From NCBI GenBank assembly GCA_965242575.1, contig OZ251461.1, positions 3,162,001 to 3,226,000 of the forward strand: a stretch of 64,000 nt of DNA, written 5' to 3'. Origin of the DNA: JANQOH01 sp965242575 (GTDB lineage Bacteria > Pseudomonadota > Alphaproteobacteria > UBA7887). The position numbers were made by a program, and so were the translations under genes. Each line of letters begins with the position of its first letter. The first letter of the stretch is position 1. Below, piece after piece: positions 27,065-36,534 of this stretch. Below the pieces are notes generated by a model. That model saw only the letters and a list, made by a program, of their open reading frames with translations. It had not been told where the DNA came from and searched no databases.

Positions 27065-28009
27065 GTGCGATACGCGATAATCGTTGCCATCGGTGTTGCG
27101 CTTCTGCCTGCGCTTGCATTGTCGGCGCGAGAGTCCGGGTCCGCTCAATCCCTGTTCGCCGAGGCGGTGGCGTTGCTCCGGCAAGCGGGCGCGGAAGAGG
27201 ACCTACGGCGAAAATCCGTCATTTTGCAGGATGCGAGGAAGCGGCTTCTCCGTGTTGTCCTGGAATACGGCGGCAGCGAGATCGCCGTCCGGATCGCCGG
27301 GCGAGGCGTGCCGGTGGTTGGCGGAGACCCGATAACCCTTGCCGGCGTGGACGCGCAGCTACGGCGGTTGTGCATGGCCGCGCCCACCGAGTCGTGCGTT
27401 ATGGAGGAATGGCGGCGCATCGAGGGTAGCTCGCGACTCGCCGACTTCGAGGATTTTCTCGCGGCGTGGCCGGACAGTACGGTGGCGCCCGAGGCGCGCG
27501 CGCGGCGCGCCGGGTTAATCGATCCTCCTCCGCCGCCGCCATCGGCGCGGAAGCCCGAGGTCCAGCCGCGCGATCCGCTCGCCGAACTGCCGCCGCCGCG
27601 CCGCAAGCCCCGGCCGCCGCGCCCCCAGATCGCCGAGACTCCGCCGCCCGCCGCCGTTGCCGCGCCGCCGCGCGATCCGCTCGCCGAACTGCCGCCGCCG
27701 CGCGACCCGGCGGCGGTGCGGGCCTACACCGAGGGCCTCCACGCCCGCCTCAACCGCGCGGCGCGGCGCAGCTACCCCACTCGGTCGATAAACCGCGGCG
27801 AGGAGGGTGTCGTCCCGGTGCTTCTGACCATCCGCGGCGACGGCGCGCTTCTGGAAGTGCGGGTGCTCGACGACACGCTGGCCGCGGACCGTCTGGTCAA
27901 GGCGGCCGTCAAGGCGATCCAGAGGTCCGCGCCCTTCCCGCAATTCGCGGCGGACATGGGCGGCGAACCCATCGAATTCCCGGTCCACATCGACTACAGC
28001 CTGCGCTGA
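27065..28009 (+). CDS. exported protein with a copied TonB C-terminal domain
   Basis: 314 aa from a GTG. The N-terminus is a signal peptide or signal anchor (YAIIVAIGVALLPALALSA), unlike the TonB anchor. Residues 20-155 form a helical domain not recognised. Then comes a shortened Pro-rich linker (PRDPLAELPPPRRKPRP, with PPRDPLAELPPPRD repeated) and a TonB domain nearly identical to that of the gene at 24800. If the signal is cleaved, this would be a TonB domain without a membrane link, possibly a competitor or adaptor at TonB-dependent receptors. The copied part has much higher GC than the front. Confidence 0.75.
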   Translation: MRYAIIVAIGVALLPALALSARESGSAQSLFAEAVALLRQAGAEEDLRRKSVILQDARKRLLRVVLEYGGSEIAVRIAGRGVPVVGGDPITLAGVDAQLRRLCMAAPTESCVMEEWRRIEGSSRLADFEDFLAAWPDSTVAPEARARRAGLIDPPPPPPSARKPEVQPRDPLAELPPPRRKPRPPRPQIAETPPPAAVAAPPRDPLAELPPPRDPAAVRAYTEGLHARLNRAARRSYPTRSINRGEEGVVPVLLTIRGDGALLEVRVLDDTLAADRLVKAAVKAIQRSAPFPQFAADMGGEPIEFPVHIDYSLR

Positions 28010-28081
28010 CGGCGCGCGGGCGCCCCGCCCGCCTCGCGCCGGGCGCGAATCTCCGGCGCCGGCCTGTTCGACCCGCATTTC

Positions 28082-28516
28082 TCACGCCGGCGCGATATTC
28101 GCCAGATGCAGGACGCGGTCGGACAGGTAAGGGTGGGCGCGCACCTTGTCGTGGAGCCGCATGTCCGCCGTCGCCACCGGATAGCCCGTCTGGATCGCCA
28201 GGGCGAGATAGAAGCAGTCGTACACCGGGTGGTCGATATCGGCGGCGAGTCTCGTGGCCGCGGCGGCGAGCCGGGGCATGGACAAGGGAACCGCGATCGG
28301 CGCCGCCTTCAGGACGTCCACCGCCGCCGCCATGTCGGCGGGCGAAATATCGCCGCGCCGGCGCATCGCCCACAGCGCGTTGGCCGCTTCGGCGAAGACG
28401 AGCTCGGGCGCCGCGAGCGTCGCGCCGCTTTCCAGAAGACGGACCGCTTCATCGGAGAATTCCTCCGTCACCAGCCATTTCACGACGGTGCTGGCGTCGA
28501 CGACGTGGCCGGTCAC
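28082..28516 (-). CDS. vapC: VapC-type PIN-domain ribonuclease toxin
   Basis: 144 aa from a GTG overlapping the antitoxin stop (GTGA). The PIN acidic residues are in VVDASTVVKWL, PELVFAEAAN, VYDCFYLALA and VATADMRLHDK. VapC toxins cut tRNA or rRNA and are held inactive by the cognate antitoxin. The order antitoxin then toxin with overlapping frames is standard. Confidence 0.9.
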   Translation of the reverse strand: MTGHVVDASTVVKWLVTEEFSDEAVRLLESGATLAAPELVFAEAANALWAMRRRGDISPADMAAAVDVLKAAPIAVPLSMPRLAAAATRLAADIDHPVYDCFYLALAIQTGYPVATADMRLHDKVRAHPYLSDRVLHLANIAPA

Positions 28517-28749
28517 GCCGGTCCGTCCCGATCGCGGTCCGCGCGGATCGTCTCGCTGCTGTCGACGGAAGAACGCAACCGCCGCCGCAGCGCCCCGGCC
28601 CGCGCGGCGAAATCCTCCTCCGCGCCGAACAGCGCCGCGCGCAGGATGTCCCGATGCTCGGCCTCGGCGGACCGCCCCCGCGCGGCCGCCCGGCGCTTGA
28701 GCGCGCCGACCACCTCCTCGCTCACCTTTCGCACCGTCAATTGCGCCAT
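28513..28749 (-). CDS. vapB: FitA/VapB-type ribbon-helix-helix antitoxin
   Basis: 78 aa. The N-terminal Arc-like ribbon-helix-helix (AQLTVRKVSEEVVGALKRRA) and GRSAEAEHRDIL are typical of FitA-like antitoxins; the C-terminal tail wraps the toxin. GGAGG lies before the ATG at 28747-28749. It should repress its own promoter at 28765-28815. Confidence 0.88.
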   Translation of the reverse strand: MAQLTVRKVSEEVVGALKRRAAARGRSAEAEHRDILRAALFGAEEDFAARAGALRRRLRSSVDSSETIRADRDRDGPA

Positions 28750-28764
28750 GGTCCGTGCCTCCGA

Positions 28765-28815
28765 TGAAGCGCCTTCATTACCATCGCATATACCCGCGCC
28801 GGACGCATCCGGCAA
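28765..28815 (-). promoter_or_regulatory. vapBC promoter with a palindromic candidate operator
   Basis: On the minus strand TTGCCG (28810-28815) and TATATG (28787-28792) are 17 bases apart. Just downstream, the palindrome TGAAG-CGC-CTTCA (28765-28777) lies between the -10 box and the ribosome site, where a VapB-VapC complex could bind. The promoter is divergent from the precursor-peptide promoter at 28860. Confidence 0.5.
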
Positions 28816-28859
28816 GGATCGGCCGCGGCCCCGCCCGCCTCGCGCCGGGCGGGAAGGGC

Positions 28860-28888
28860 TTGACAATCGCGTTGTCTCGTGCTATGAG
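28860..28888 (+). promoter_or_regulatory. near-consensus sigma70 promoter of the first precursor-peptide cluster
   Basis: TTGACA (28860-28865) and TATGAG (28883-28888) with a 17-base spacer. Transcription would start at about 28895, so the 13-bp repeats (28913-29042) lie in the untranslated leader. Confidence 0.65.
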
Positions 28889-28912
28889 CCTTGACTGAAA
28901 TATGGGCGCTCC

Positions 28913-29042
28913 GATGGGGCGCTCCGATGGGGCGCTCCGATGGGGCGCTCCGATGGGGCGCTCCGATGGGGCGCTCCGATGGGGCGCTCCGATGGGGCGC
29001 TCCGATGGGGCGCTCCGATGGGGCGCTCCGATGGGGCGCTCT
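28913..29042 (+). repeat. ten perfect 13-bp tandem repeats in the leader of the precursor cluster
   Basis: The unit is GATGGGGCGCTCC, ten identical copies, preceded by a slightly shortened one at 28902. It fills the gap between promoter and first gene; the 314 bp from 28750 to 29063 hold only this array and the two promoters. Because 13 is not a multiple of 3, each gain or loss shifts the frame of an ATG-initiated reading frame (28902) that at present joins in frame to the first precursor gene. Confidence 0.92.
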
Positions 29043-29063
29043 CCAAAGTGGGGAGCGTCACTC

Positions 29064-29465
29064 ATGAAAACCGATCTCGGGTCCAAAGCTAAGGATCCCC
29101 CGCGCGGCGCCGCCGCCGGCGCGGACGTCTCCGCCGCGTCGATCGCGTCCATCGGGCGCAAACTCGGCGAGGACTCCGACCTCCGCCGCGACCTCCAGGC
29201 CGACCCGCGCGCCGCCTTCGCCGAACGGGGCGTCGACGTCCCGCCCGGAGTCGAGCTGCGCGTCGCGGCGAACACCGACGACACCTTCCACCTCGTGTTC
29301 CCGGCCGACCCGAACCAGGCGCTGGAGGACGAGACGCTGGCCGGGGTCTCCGGCGGGCGGGCGAGCACGGCGGGCTCCGTCGGCAGCCTCGGCACCGCGA
29401 GCACCGCGCCGTCGTGTTGGGGAACGGCCAGTTCCGCCAGCACCATCGGCTCCATCGCCAGTTAG
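29064..29465 (+). CDS. RiPP-type precursor peptide, NHLP leader, copy 1
   Basis: 133 aa from the ATG at 29064 (GGGGAG 9 bases upstream). The leader follows the nitrile-hydratase-alpha-like pattern: SDLRRDLQADPRAAFAERGV, DVPPGVELRVAANTDDTFHL, VFPADP. It ends LAGVSGG, a double-Gly cleavage form. The core after GG is 35 residues of Ser, Thr, Ala and Gly with a single Cys (TAPSCWGT). Such leaders direct peptides to modifying enzymes and exporters; none is encoded nearby. It is the first of three related genes in one operon. Confidence 0.8.
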   Translation: MKTDLGSKAKDPPRGAAAGADVSAASIASIGRKLGEDSDLRRDLQADPRAAFAERGVDVPPGVELRVAANTDDTFHLVFPADPNQALEDETLAGVSGGRASTAGSVGSLGTASTAPSCWGTASSASTIGSIAS

Positions 29466-29475
29466 GAGGAACGCA

Positions 29476-29889
29476 ATGTCACCGGTTTCCCACTGGCCGG
29501 CGCCGGGGTCCGAGGAGGACTTCGAGTCCGCCCCCGCATGGCTGGCCTTCCAGGACGCCGCGCGGCGCTACCGCGAGGACGAGGCGTGGCGGGCGCGTAT
29601 CGACGACGGCGAGGCCGAGGCGGTCTCCGCGCTGATGCGCGACGTCGACCTGAAGCCCGCCCCCGGCGCGACCGTCCGCGTCAAGGCCAACGACGCGGAG
29701 ACGTTCCACGTCGTCCTGCCGCCGGACCCGAACAAGGCGCTGGCGGACGAATCCCTCTCCGGGGTCGCCGGCGGCGCCAGGGCCAGCACCATGGCCAGCC
29801 TGGGGACGGCCGCCACCTTCGGATGCTCGTGCGGGCCCTCCACCTTCAGCAGCGCGGGCAGCGCCAGCACCGCCGCGCCCAACCCGTAG
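29476..29889 (+). CDS. RiPP-type precursor peptide, NHLP leader, copy 2
   Basis: 137 aa, 10 bp after copy 1, with AGGAGG before the ATG. The leader has EAWRARIDDGEAEAVSALM, then PGATVRVKANDAETFHVVLP and PPDPNKALADESLSGVAGG. The 37-residue core contains CSC (FGCSCGPST), the only core with two Cys, and the rest is Ser/Thr/Ala/Gly. The DPRAxLAERG block of the family is weaker here, so it has diverged most. Confidence 0.78.
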   Translation: MSPVSHWPAPGSEEDFESAPAWLAFQDAARRYREDEAWRARIDDGEAEAVSALMRDVDLKPAPGATVRVKANDAETFHVVLPPDPNKALADESLSGVAGGARASTMASLGTAATFGCSCGPSTFSSAGSASTAAPNP

Positions 29890-29950
29890 AACGCCGCGCC
29901 GCGAACCGCTCCGGCGGCGCGCGCGGAGGAATGGAAGAAGGAGAAACATC

Positions 29951-30379
29951 ATGCGGCAGGACCGGTCGCGAGAGACGACGCCCGCCGACGAGTACGGCGG
30001 CTTCTATACGCAGGTGGGGCTGCTCACCCAACGCTGCCGCGGCGACGCCGCGCTGCGGGAGCGCCTCGCCGGCGAAGGGGGACAGGGCGAATTGCGGAAA
30101 CTGGGGATCGAACCCTCCGTCCCCGGCATGGAGTTGCGCATCGTCGCCGACACCGAAGACACGACGCATCTCGTGTTCCCGCCGGACCCGGACGGGGTGC
30201 TGAGCGACGAGGCGCTGCTCCGGGTGGCGGGCGGGTCGACGGCGAGTTCGGCGTTGAGCATCGGTTCGGCCGCGAGTTTCGCCTGCTCCACCGCCCCGTC
30301 CACGGTGAGCTCGGCGAGCAGCGCCAGCACCGCCGGAAGCGTGGACACGAACCCCGGCGGCGGCATCAACCGGAGCTAG
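29951..30379 (+). CDS. RiPP-type precursor peptide, NHLP leader, copy 3
   Basis: 142 aa, 61 bp after copy 2. The leader has GDAALRERLAGEGGQGELRK, LGIEPSVPGMELRIVADTED and VFPPDPDGVLSDEALLRVAGG-like ending. The core is the longest (47 residues): a Ser/Ala-rich front with FACSTAPSTVSS in the middle, then a Gly/Asn tail (TNPGGGINRS). It is the last gene of the cluster. Confidence 0.78.
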   Translation: MRQDRSRETTPADEYGGFYTQVGLLTQRCRGDAALRERLAGEGGQGELRKLGIEPSVPGMELRIVADTEDTTHLVFPPDPDGVLSDEALLRVAGGSTASSALSIGSAASFACSTAPSTVSSASSASTAGSVDTNPGGGINRS

Positions 30380-30478
30380 CCCGGATTCCTCCACCGAAAG
30401 CGCGGTTCGGGGAACGACGGCGCCGGCATCGGCGGCGGGCGCGCGCCGCCGCCTGTCCGGCCCGCCGGGGATATTGAC

Positions 30479-30606
30479 GACCGGCGGCGAACGTGGCGTA
30501 CAGACCGTGCGAGCCCGAGTCGGCCCTCCGGGCGCTTACCCAGCCCGACATATGTTCGGCGGGGGAGGTTGTGGCCCCCCGGGCTCGCCTTCGGCCGGTT
30601 CTTTTG
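30479..30606 (+). other. possible structured RNA (extended hairpin) in a 291-bp intergenic gap
   Basis: GACCGG (30479-30484) can pair with CCGGUU (30595-30600) and CGAGCCCG (30510-30517) with CGGGCUCG (30580-30587), with a weaker inner pairing CCUCC/GGAGG. The outer stem is followed by UCUUUU, as at a terminator. The overall shape is a long bulged rod. I do not recognise it: the SRP tetraloop region and tmRNA motifs are absent, and a 6S-like RNA is only a guess. It might also be the terminator region of the precursor operon. Confidence 0.25.
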
Positions 30607-30670
30607 AATTCGGACTGCGGCTTACGGGGTTCGGTCGGACGGCGCGCGGGCGCCCGCGCGCCGGGCGCGG

Positions 30671-31408
30671 TCAGTCCGGGGCGATCGCCAGGACCGGGGC
30701 TCCGACGCGCAGGCCCATCGTCTCGGCGGCGTCGCCCTTGTTCATCGCCACCTCGACGAGGCCGCAGGAATTTTCGAACCAGATGACCTCCCCCGCGCCC
30801 ACATCGGCGAAGGTTTCGGCGCGGCGGACGCGCGCCTCCGCCACCTTCAGCACCGATCCGGCGGGAAGGGCGGCGGCGCGGACGCCGGTCATGGCGTTGC
30901 CGTAACGGTCGAGATAAATCACCTCGCCCAGATCCTCGAGCCAGTCGGCGCCCACCGCCTCGCCGGATTCGAAACGCCGGCCCGGCGGCGACTCGCCCAG
31001 GGCGAGGCGGGCGGCGACCGGAGCGAACAGGTCGCGGCCGTGGAAGGTGCGCGACAGGCGCTCCGGGCGCCATGAAATCTCCCACCATTCGCTCGCCCCG
31101 GCATGACGGGCGGCGACCGCGAACAGGCCGTTGTCGGGGCCGACGAACCAGCGCCCGCCGATCCGCGCCGCCGCCGGGCGGCGGTCGGGACGCCCCACCC
31201 CGGGGTCGACGACGCCGAGGACCACCGCGCCCTCCGGCAATTCGCGCAGCAGCGCCGCCAGCAGATAGGCCGAGGCCTTGTTCCGGAACGCCGGCGCGTC
31301 GTGCATCAGGTCGATGACCGGGATCCCCGGCGCGACGGCGGCGATCGCCGCCTTCATCTGCCCGACGTAAGGGCCGGACGCGCCGAAATCGGTGAACAGG
31401 ACGATCAT
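30671..31408 (-). CDS. SAM hydroxide adenosyltransferase (DUF62, chlorinase/fluorinase-like)
   Basis: 245 aa. The N-terminus IVLFTDFGASGPYVGQMKA, with the SAM-ribose-binding Asp, and the later GVVDPGVG, FVGPDNGLF and YLDRYGNAMT blocks are all present. Most members hydrolyse S-adenosylmethionine to adenosine and methionine; true halogenases are rare and nothing here marks this one as such. It lies 10 bp downstream of an SDR gene on the same strand. Confidence 0.88.
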   Translation of the reverse strand: MIVLFTDFGASGPYVGQMKAAIAAVAPGIPVIDLMHDAPAFRNKASAYLLAALLRELPEGAVVLGVVDPGVGRPDRRPAAARIGGRWFVGPDNGLFAVAARHAGASEWWEISWRPERLSRTFHGRDLFAPVAARLALGESPPGRRFESGEAVGADWLEDLGEVIYLDRYGNAMTGVRAAALPAGSVLKVAEARVRRAETFADVGAGEVIWFENSCGLVEVAMNKGDAAETMGLRVGAPVLAIAPD

Positions 31409-31418
31409 CGCCGCGCCG

Positions 31419-32219
31419 TCACCGCGCCGTCAGCCCGCCATCGACCACCAGCTCCGCCCCCGTCATCAGCGACGAATCGGCGGAGGCGAGGAAGACCACG
31501 GCGCGCGCCACCTCGTCGGCGCGGCCCTTGCGGCCGATGGGCTGGATCTCCTCGAGATGCCGCAACGCGCGGTCGTAATCGGCGTTCCGCAGGGTCATCG
31601 TCTTGCGCGCCACCTGCGTCATCATGTCGGTCTCGATAATGCCGGGATGCACCGAATTGACGCGGACGTTGTAGCCCAGATGGGCGCATTCCAGCGCCGC
31701 CGATTTGGTGAGCAGGCGCACCCCGCCCTTGGTCGCGCCGTAGCCCGCGCTCAACGGCGAGCCGACGATTCCGGCCACCGACGACATGTTGACGACGGAG
31801 CCCGACAGCCCTCCCGGCGGGCAGGTCTCCTTCAGCGCCCGCATGGCGTGCTTGACGCCGAGGAACACGCCGTCGAGGTTGACCGCCGCCTGCCGGCGCC
31901 ATTCCTCCAGCGTCATCTCCTCCAGCGGCCGTTCGACGAACACGCCGGCGTTGTTGACGACGACGTGCGGGCCGCCGGCGCGCGCCGCCGCGTCGGCGAA
32001 CAGGCGGACCCACGAGTCCTCGGCGGTCACGTCGTGGCGCGCGAACCACGCCCGGCCGCCCGCGGCGCGGATCGCCGCCGCGGTCGCCTCGCCCGCGTCC
32101 TCCAGCACGTCGGCGACCGCCACCGCCGCGCCGGCGGCCGCGAGCGCCTTCGCCGACTCGGCGCCGATGCCGCGCGCCGCCCCCGTCACCAGCGCCGTCC
32201 GGCCCGCCAAGTCCGCCAT
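31419..32219 (-). CDS. short-chain dehydrogenase/reductase
   Basis: 266 aa from the ATG at 32217-32219. Classical SDR: TGAARGIG nucleotide-binding loop, NNAGV, the catalytic SSVAG/Y-x-x-x-K (YGATKGG), and a C-terminal MTGAELVVDGGL. The Asp of VADVLED suggests NAD rather than NADP. The substrate is unknown. It is followed by the SAM hydroxide adenosyltransferase gene. Confidence 0.88.
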   Translation of the reverse strand: MADLAGRTALVTGAARGIGAESAKALAAAGAAVAVADVLEDAGEATAAAIRAAGGRAWFARHDVTAEDSWVRLFADAAARAGGPHVVVNNAGVFVERPLEEMTLEEWRRQAAVNLDGVFLGVKHAMRALKETCPPGGLSGSVVNMSSVAGIVGSPLSAGYGATKGGVRLLTKSAALECAHLGYNVRVNSVHPGIIETDMMTQVARKTMTLRNADYDRALRHLEEIQPIGRKGRADEVARAVVFLASADSSLMTGAELVVDGGLTAR

Positions 32220-32317
32220 CGCCGCCTCCCCCAGGGAATTCCGGGGGAGCATAGCACGGGCGCCCGTGCTACGGTCGCCCCTGCTACGGTCGCTGGCCGC
32301 CCGGCGGGAGGAGCGCG

Positions 32318-33616
32318 ATGACCGACGCCGCAAGCGATCCCGCCCCGCCGAGGGGCCTCCTCGCGCATCTGCGCGCGATCGGCCCCGGCGTGGTGGTGGC
32401 GCTGACCTGGCTCGGCGCCGGCGACTTGGTGGACTCCGCGGTCGCCGGCGGCAATTACGGCTACGCGCTGATGTGGGCGATGGCGCTGGCGCTGGTCGTC
32501 CGCTTCGGCTTCGTCTCCATCATCGCCAAATACCAGCTCTGCAACCGCCGCGGCGAAAGCGTGCTTTCGGGGCTGAAGCGCGTGCATCCGTGGACGCCGC
32601 TGTTCGTCGCCGCCGTGGCCATCGTCTTCGGCCATATCTACGGCTCGTTCCTGGTGCGCGGGCTGGGGCTGGCGAGCGAGCGGCTGTTCGGCTTCGGCGC
32701 GCCGTTCGCGTGGTCGGCGGCGTGGGTGGCGGCGGCCGCCGTCTTCGTGTTCCGCGGCCTCTACCGGCGGCTGGAGGTCGTCTTCTACGCCTTCCTCGCC
32801 CTGCTCGGCCTGTCGGTAATCGGCGTGGCGGCGTGGAGCGGGCCGGACCCGGCGGCGGCGGCGCGCGGCGTCCTGCTGTTCGAAACGCCGGAGCGCGAGG
32901 GCGCGTTCGGCGCGCTGCTCGTCGCCACCTCGCTGATCGGCGCCGTCGGCGGCTCCATCGCCAACCTGCTCTACCCCTATTTCATCCAGCAGAAGGGCTG
33001 GCGGGGGCCGGGCTTCCGCCGCCTGCAATTGTGGGACCTGGCGGCGGGGCTGGGCGTGCTGGCGCTCCTCAACCTGTCGGTGTGGACCATCGGCGCCGAG
33101 GTCCTGCACGCGCGCGGCGAGACGATCCGGACGCTGGACGACCTGGCCGGCCTCCTCACCGTCGCCCTCGGCGCGGCGGGGGCGTGGATCTTCTATCTCG
33201 GCGTGTTCGCGGCGGTGTACAGTTCGGTCATCGGCGGCGCGATGGGCTACGGCTATCTCGTCACCGATGCGGTCCGCGTCCACCGCGCCCGGGGCGCGGT
33301 CGCCGCCGGGCCGATCGCCGTGGCCGATTCCACGGCCTACCGCGCCGTCGTCCTGTGGTGCCTGTTCTCGCCGCTGGCGTGGAGCCTGCCCGGCGCGCCG
33401 GACTTCATCCTGCTCACGCTGGTCGGCAACGCGGCCTCGGTCGTGGTCCTGCCCATCCTGTGCGGCGCGCTGTGGATCCTCACCGCGCGCGCGGCGATCA
33501 TCGGCACCGAGTGGCGCAACCGGTGGTGGGAGAACGCCTTCATGGCGGCGTTGTTCGCGCTCTCGATCTGGGGCGCGCGGGAGTCGGTCGCGGCGATCGC
33601 CGCGGTCCTGAGATAG
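32318..33616 (+). CDS. Nramp-family-related transporter lacking the classical metal motifs
   Basis: 432 aa with about eleven TM helices. The LeuT-fold Nramp layout is recognisable (GPGVVVALTWLGAGDLVDSAV in TM1), but the metal-binding DPGN of TM1 reads GAGDLVDSAVAGGNYG and the MPH of TM6 reads GAVGGSIANLLYPYF. Such relatives need not transport Mn/Fe; Mg or another substrate is possible. The region just upstream contains a short repeat, GCTACGGTCGC. It is divergent from the SDR gene and convergent with a precursor-peptide gene. Confidence 0.78.
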   Translation: MTDAASDPAPPRGLLAHLRAIGPGVVVALTWLGAGDLVDSAVAGGNYGYALMWAMALALVVRFGFVSIIAKYQLCNRRGESVLSGLKRVHPWTPLFVAAVAIVFGHIYGSFLVRGLGLASERLFGFGAPFAWSAAWVAAAAVFVFRGLYRRLEVVFYAFLALLGLSVIGVAAWSGPDPAAAARGVLLFETPEREGAFGALLVATSLIGAVGGSIANLLYPYFIQQKGWRGPGFRRLQLWDLAAGLGVLALLNLSVWTIGAEVLHARGETIRTLDDLAGLLTVALGAAGAWIFYLGVFAAVYSSVIGGAMGYGYLVTDAVRVHRARGAVAAGPIAVADSTAYRAVVLWCLFSPLAWSLPGAPDFILLTLVGNAASVVVLPILCGALWILTARAAIIGTEWRNRWWENAFMAALFALSIWGARESVAAIAAVLR

Positions 33617-33626
33617 CGTCCGCGCG

Positions 33627-33986
33627 TCAGACGCGGGCGGAGCCCAGGGTCGAGGTGGTGCCGCCGCTGCTCACCGTGCTGGGGACGGTCATCACCGTGG
33701 AGGCGGTGCCCGCCGTTCCGAACGTGTCGCCGCCGGCCACCGCGCGCAGCGTCTCGTCCGCCAGCGGCGCGTTCGGGTCCGGCGGCAGGACGAAATGGCG
33801 CACCTCGTCGGTGTCGGCGACGAATCGCGCCTCGGCGCCGGGCGGCGCCGGGACTCCGAGTTCGGCGAGCGCGTCCGCCGTGTCGCCGGAATCGAGCCGC
33901 GACCGCAACGCCGCCTCGGCGCGGTAGCGCTCTCCGAAAGCCGCGAACTTCTCCAGCTCCGCGGCGCGCAACTCCCAGCCCGCCAT
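33627..33986 (-). CDS. RiPP-type precursor peptide, NHLP leader, copy 5
   Basis: 119 aa, preceded by GGAGAGGAGCGG. The leader has AEAALRSRLDSGDTADALAE, LGVPAPPGAEARFVADTDEV, FVLPPDPNAPLADETLRAV, then AGG. The 33-residue core begins DTFGTAGTAS and has the central TVPSTVSSGG; it is the only core with no Cys. It is 25 bp downstream of copy 4, in the same operon. Confidence 0.78.
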   Translation of the reverse strand: MAGWELRAAELEKFAAFGERYRAEAALRSRLDSGDTADALAELGVPAPPGAEARFVADTDEVRHFVLPPDPNAPLADETLRAVAGGDTFGTAGTASTVMTVPSTVSSGGTTSTLGSARV

Positions 33987-34011
33987 GCCGCCGCTCCTCT
34001 CCGCCGCCCGC

Positions 34012-34383
34012 TCAGGGTTCCCCGGCCGACCCCGCCGTTCCGATGGAGCTGGCGCTGCCGGCGCAGCTGGGAATGGTGGACAGCGTGCCGACCGAACTCA
34101 CCGAACTCGCGGTGGCGGCGCCGCCGGAGACCGCGGCCAGCACGTTCTCCTCCAGCGCCGTGTTGGGGTCCGGCGGCAGGACCAGGTGGAACACCTCGTC
34201 GGTGTTCGCGACGATCCGCGCGTCCACCGCCGGGGGAATCTCCAGCCCCCGTTCGGCGAGGACGCCGCGCGGATCCGCCTCGGCCCGCGCCCGCAACGCC
34301 GAATCCGCCCGATACGCATCGCCGAAGGCGACGTACCCCGCAACGCCCTCGGTCAGGACGGATTCCTCTCCGATCCCGTTCAT
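34012..34383 (-). CDS. RiPP-type precursor peptide, NHLP leader, copy 4
   Basis: 123 aa, with GGGGAAAGG upstream. The leader is the closest to the family consensus: ADSALRARAEADPRGVLAER, GLEIPPAVDARIVANTDEVF and HLVLPPDPN, ending LAAVSGG. The core has 35 residues, with LSTIPSCAGSASSIG and one Cys. A strong promoter (34421-34449) reads into it, and it is followed by copy 5. rpoD ends just beyond the promoter. Confidence 0.8.
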   Translation of the reverse strand: MNGIGEESVLTEGVAGYVAFGDAYRADSALRARAEADPRGVLAERGLEIPPAVDARIVANTDEVFHLVLPPDPNTALEENVLAAVSGGAATASSVSSVGTLSTIPSCAGSASSIGTAGSAGEP

Positions 34384-34420
34384 CTCGCGACCTTTCCCCG
34401 GTTCGCTCCGAAGCGGGGAG

Positions 34421-34449
34421 ACCCTACCTCATCGGAGGCCGGTTGTCAA
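34421..34449 (-). promoter_or_regulatory. near-consensus promoter of the second precursor cluster
   Basis: On the minus strand TTGACA (34444-34449) and TAGGGT (34421-34426) with a 17-base spacer. It lies between rpoD and the precursor gene, 38 bp before the ATG. Confidence 0.6.
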
Positions 34450-34475
34450 GGGGGCGCGCAAGGGACGGGGGCGGA

Positions 34476-36419
<1,944 letters not shown>

Positions 36420-36534
36420 TCGGAACCGTCCTCCCGTTCCAGCGCGGCGCCGACCCGAGCGGCGGCCTATACAGGTAATGCGGCGGCGCCGCGAAACAAC
36501 CCCCGCCCCGACGCCGCCCCCGCCTCTATGCCAC

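Noticed and set aside
28902..29042. 13-bp array as a CRISPR
   Set aside because: The repeats are directly adjacent with no spacers and there are no cas genes.
28902..29063. Translation of the repeat array as an N-terminal extension of the first precursor
   Set aside because: No ribosome site before 28902, whereas GGGGAG precedes the ATG at 29064 where the family-like leader begins; kept only as a regulatory possibility.
30479..30606. SRP RNA, tmRNA or RNase P RNA
   Set aside because: The conserved SRP loop GGAAGG-AGCAG, the tmRNA tag frame and the RNase P core sequences are absent.
30671..31408. A true fluorinase or chlorinase
   Set aside because: The general family fold is clear but nothing specific to halogenases is seen; hydrolases are far commoner.
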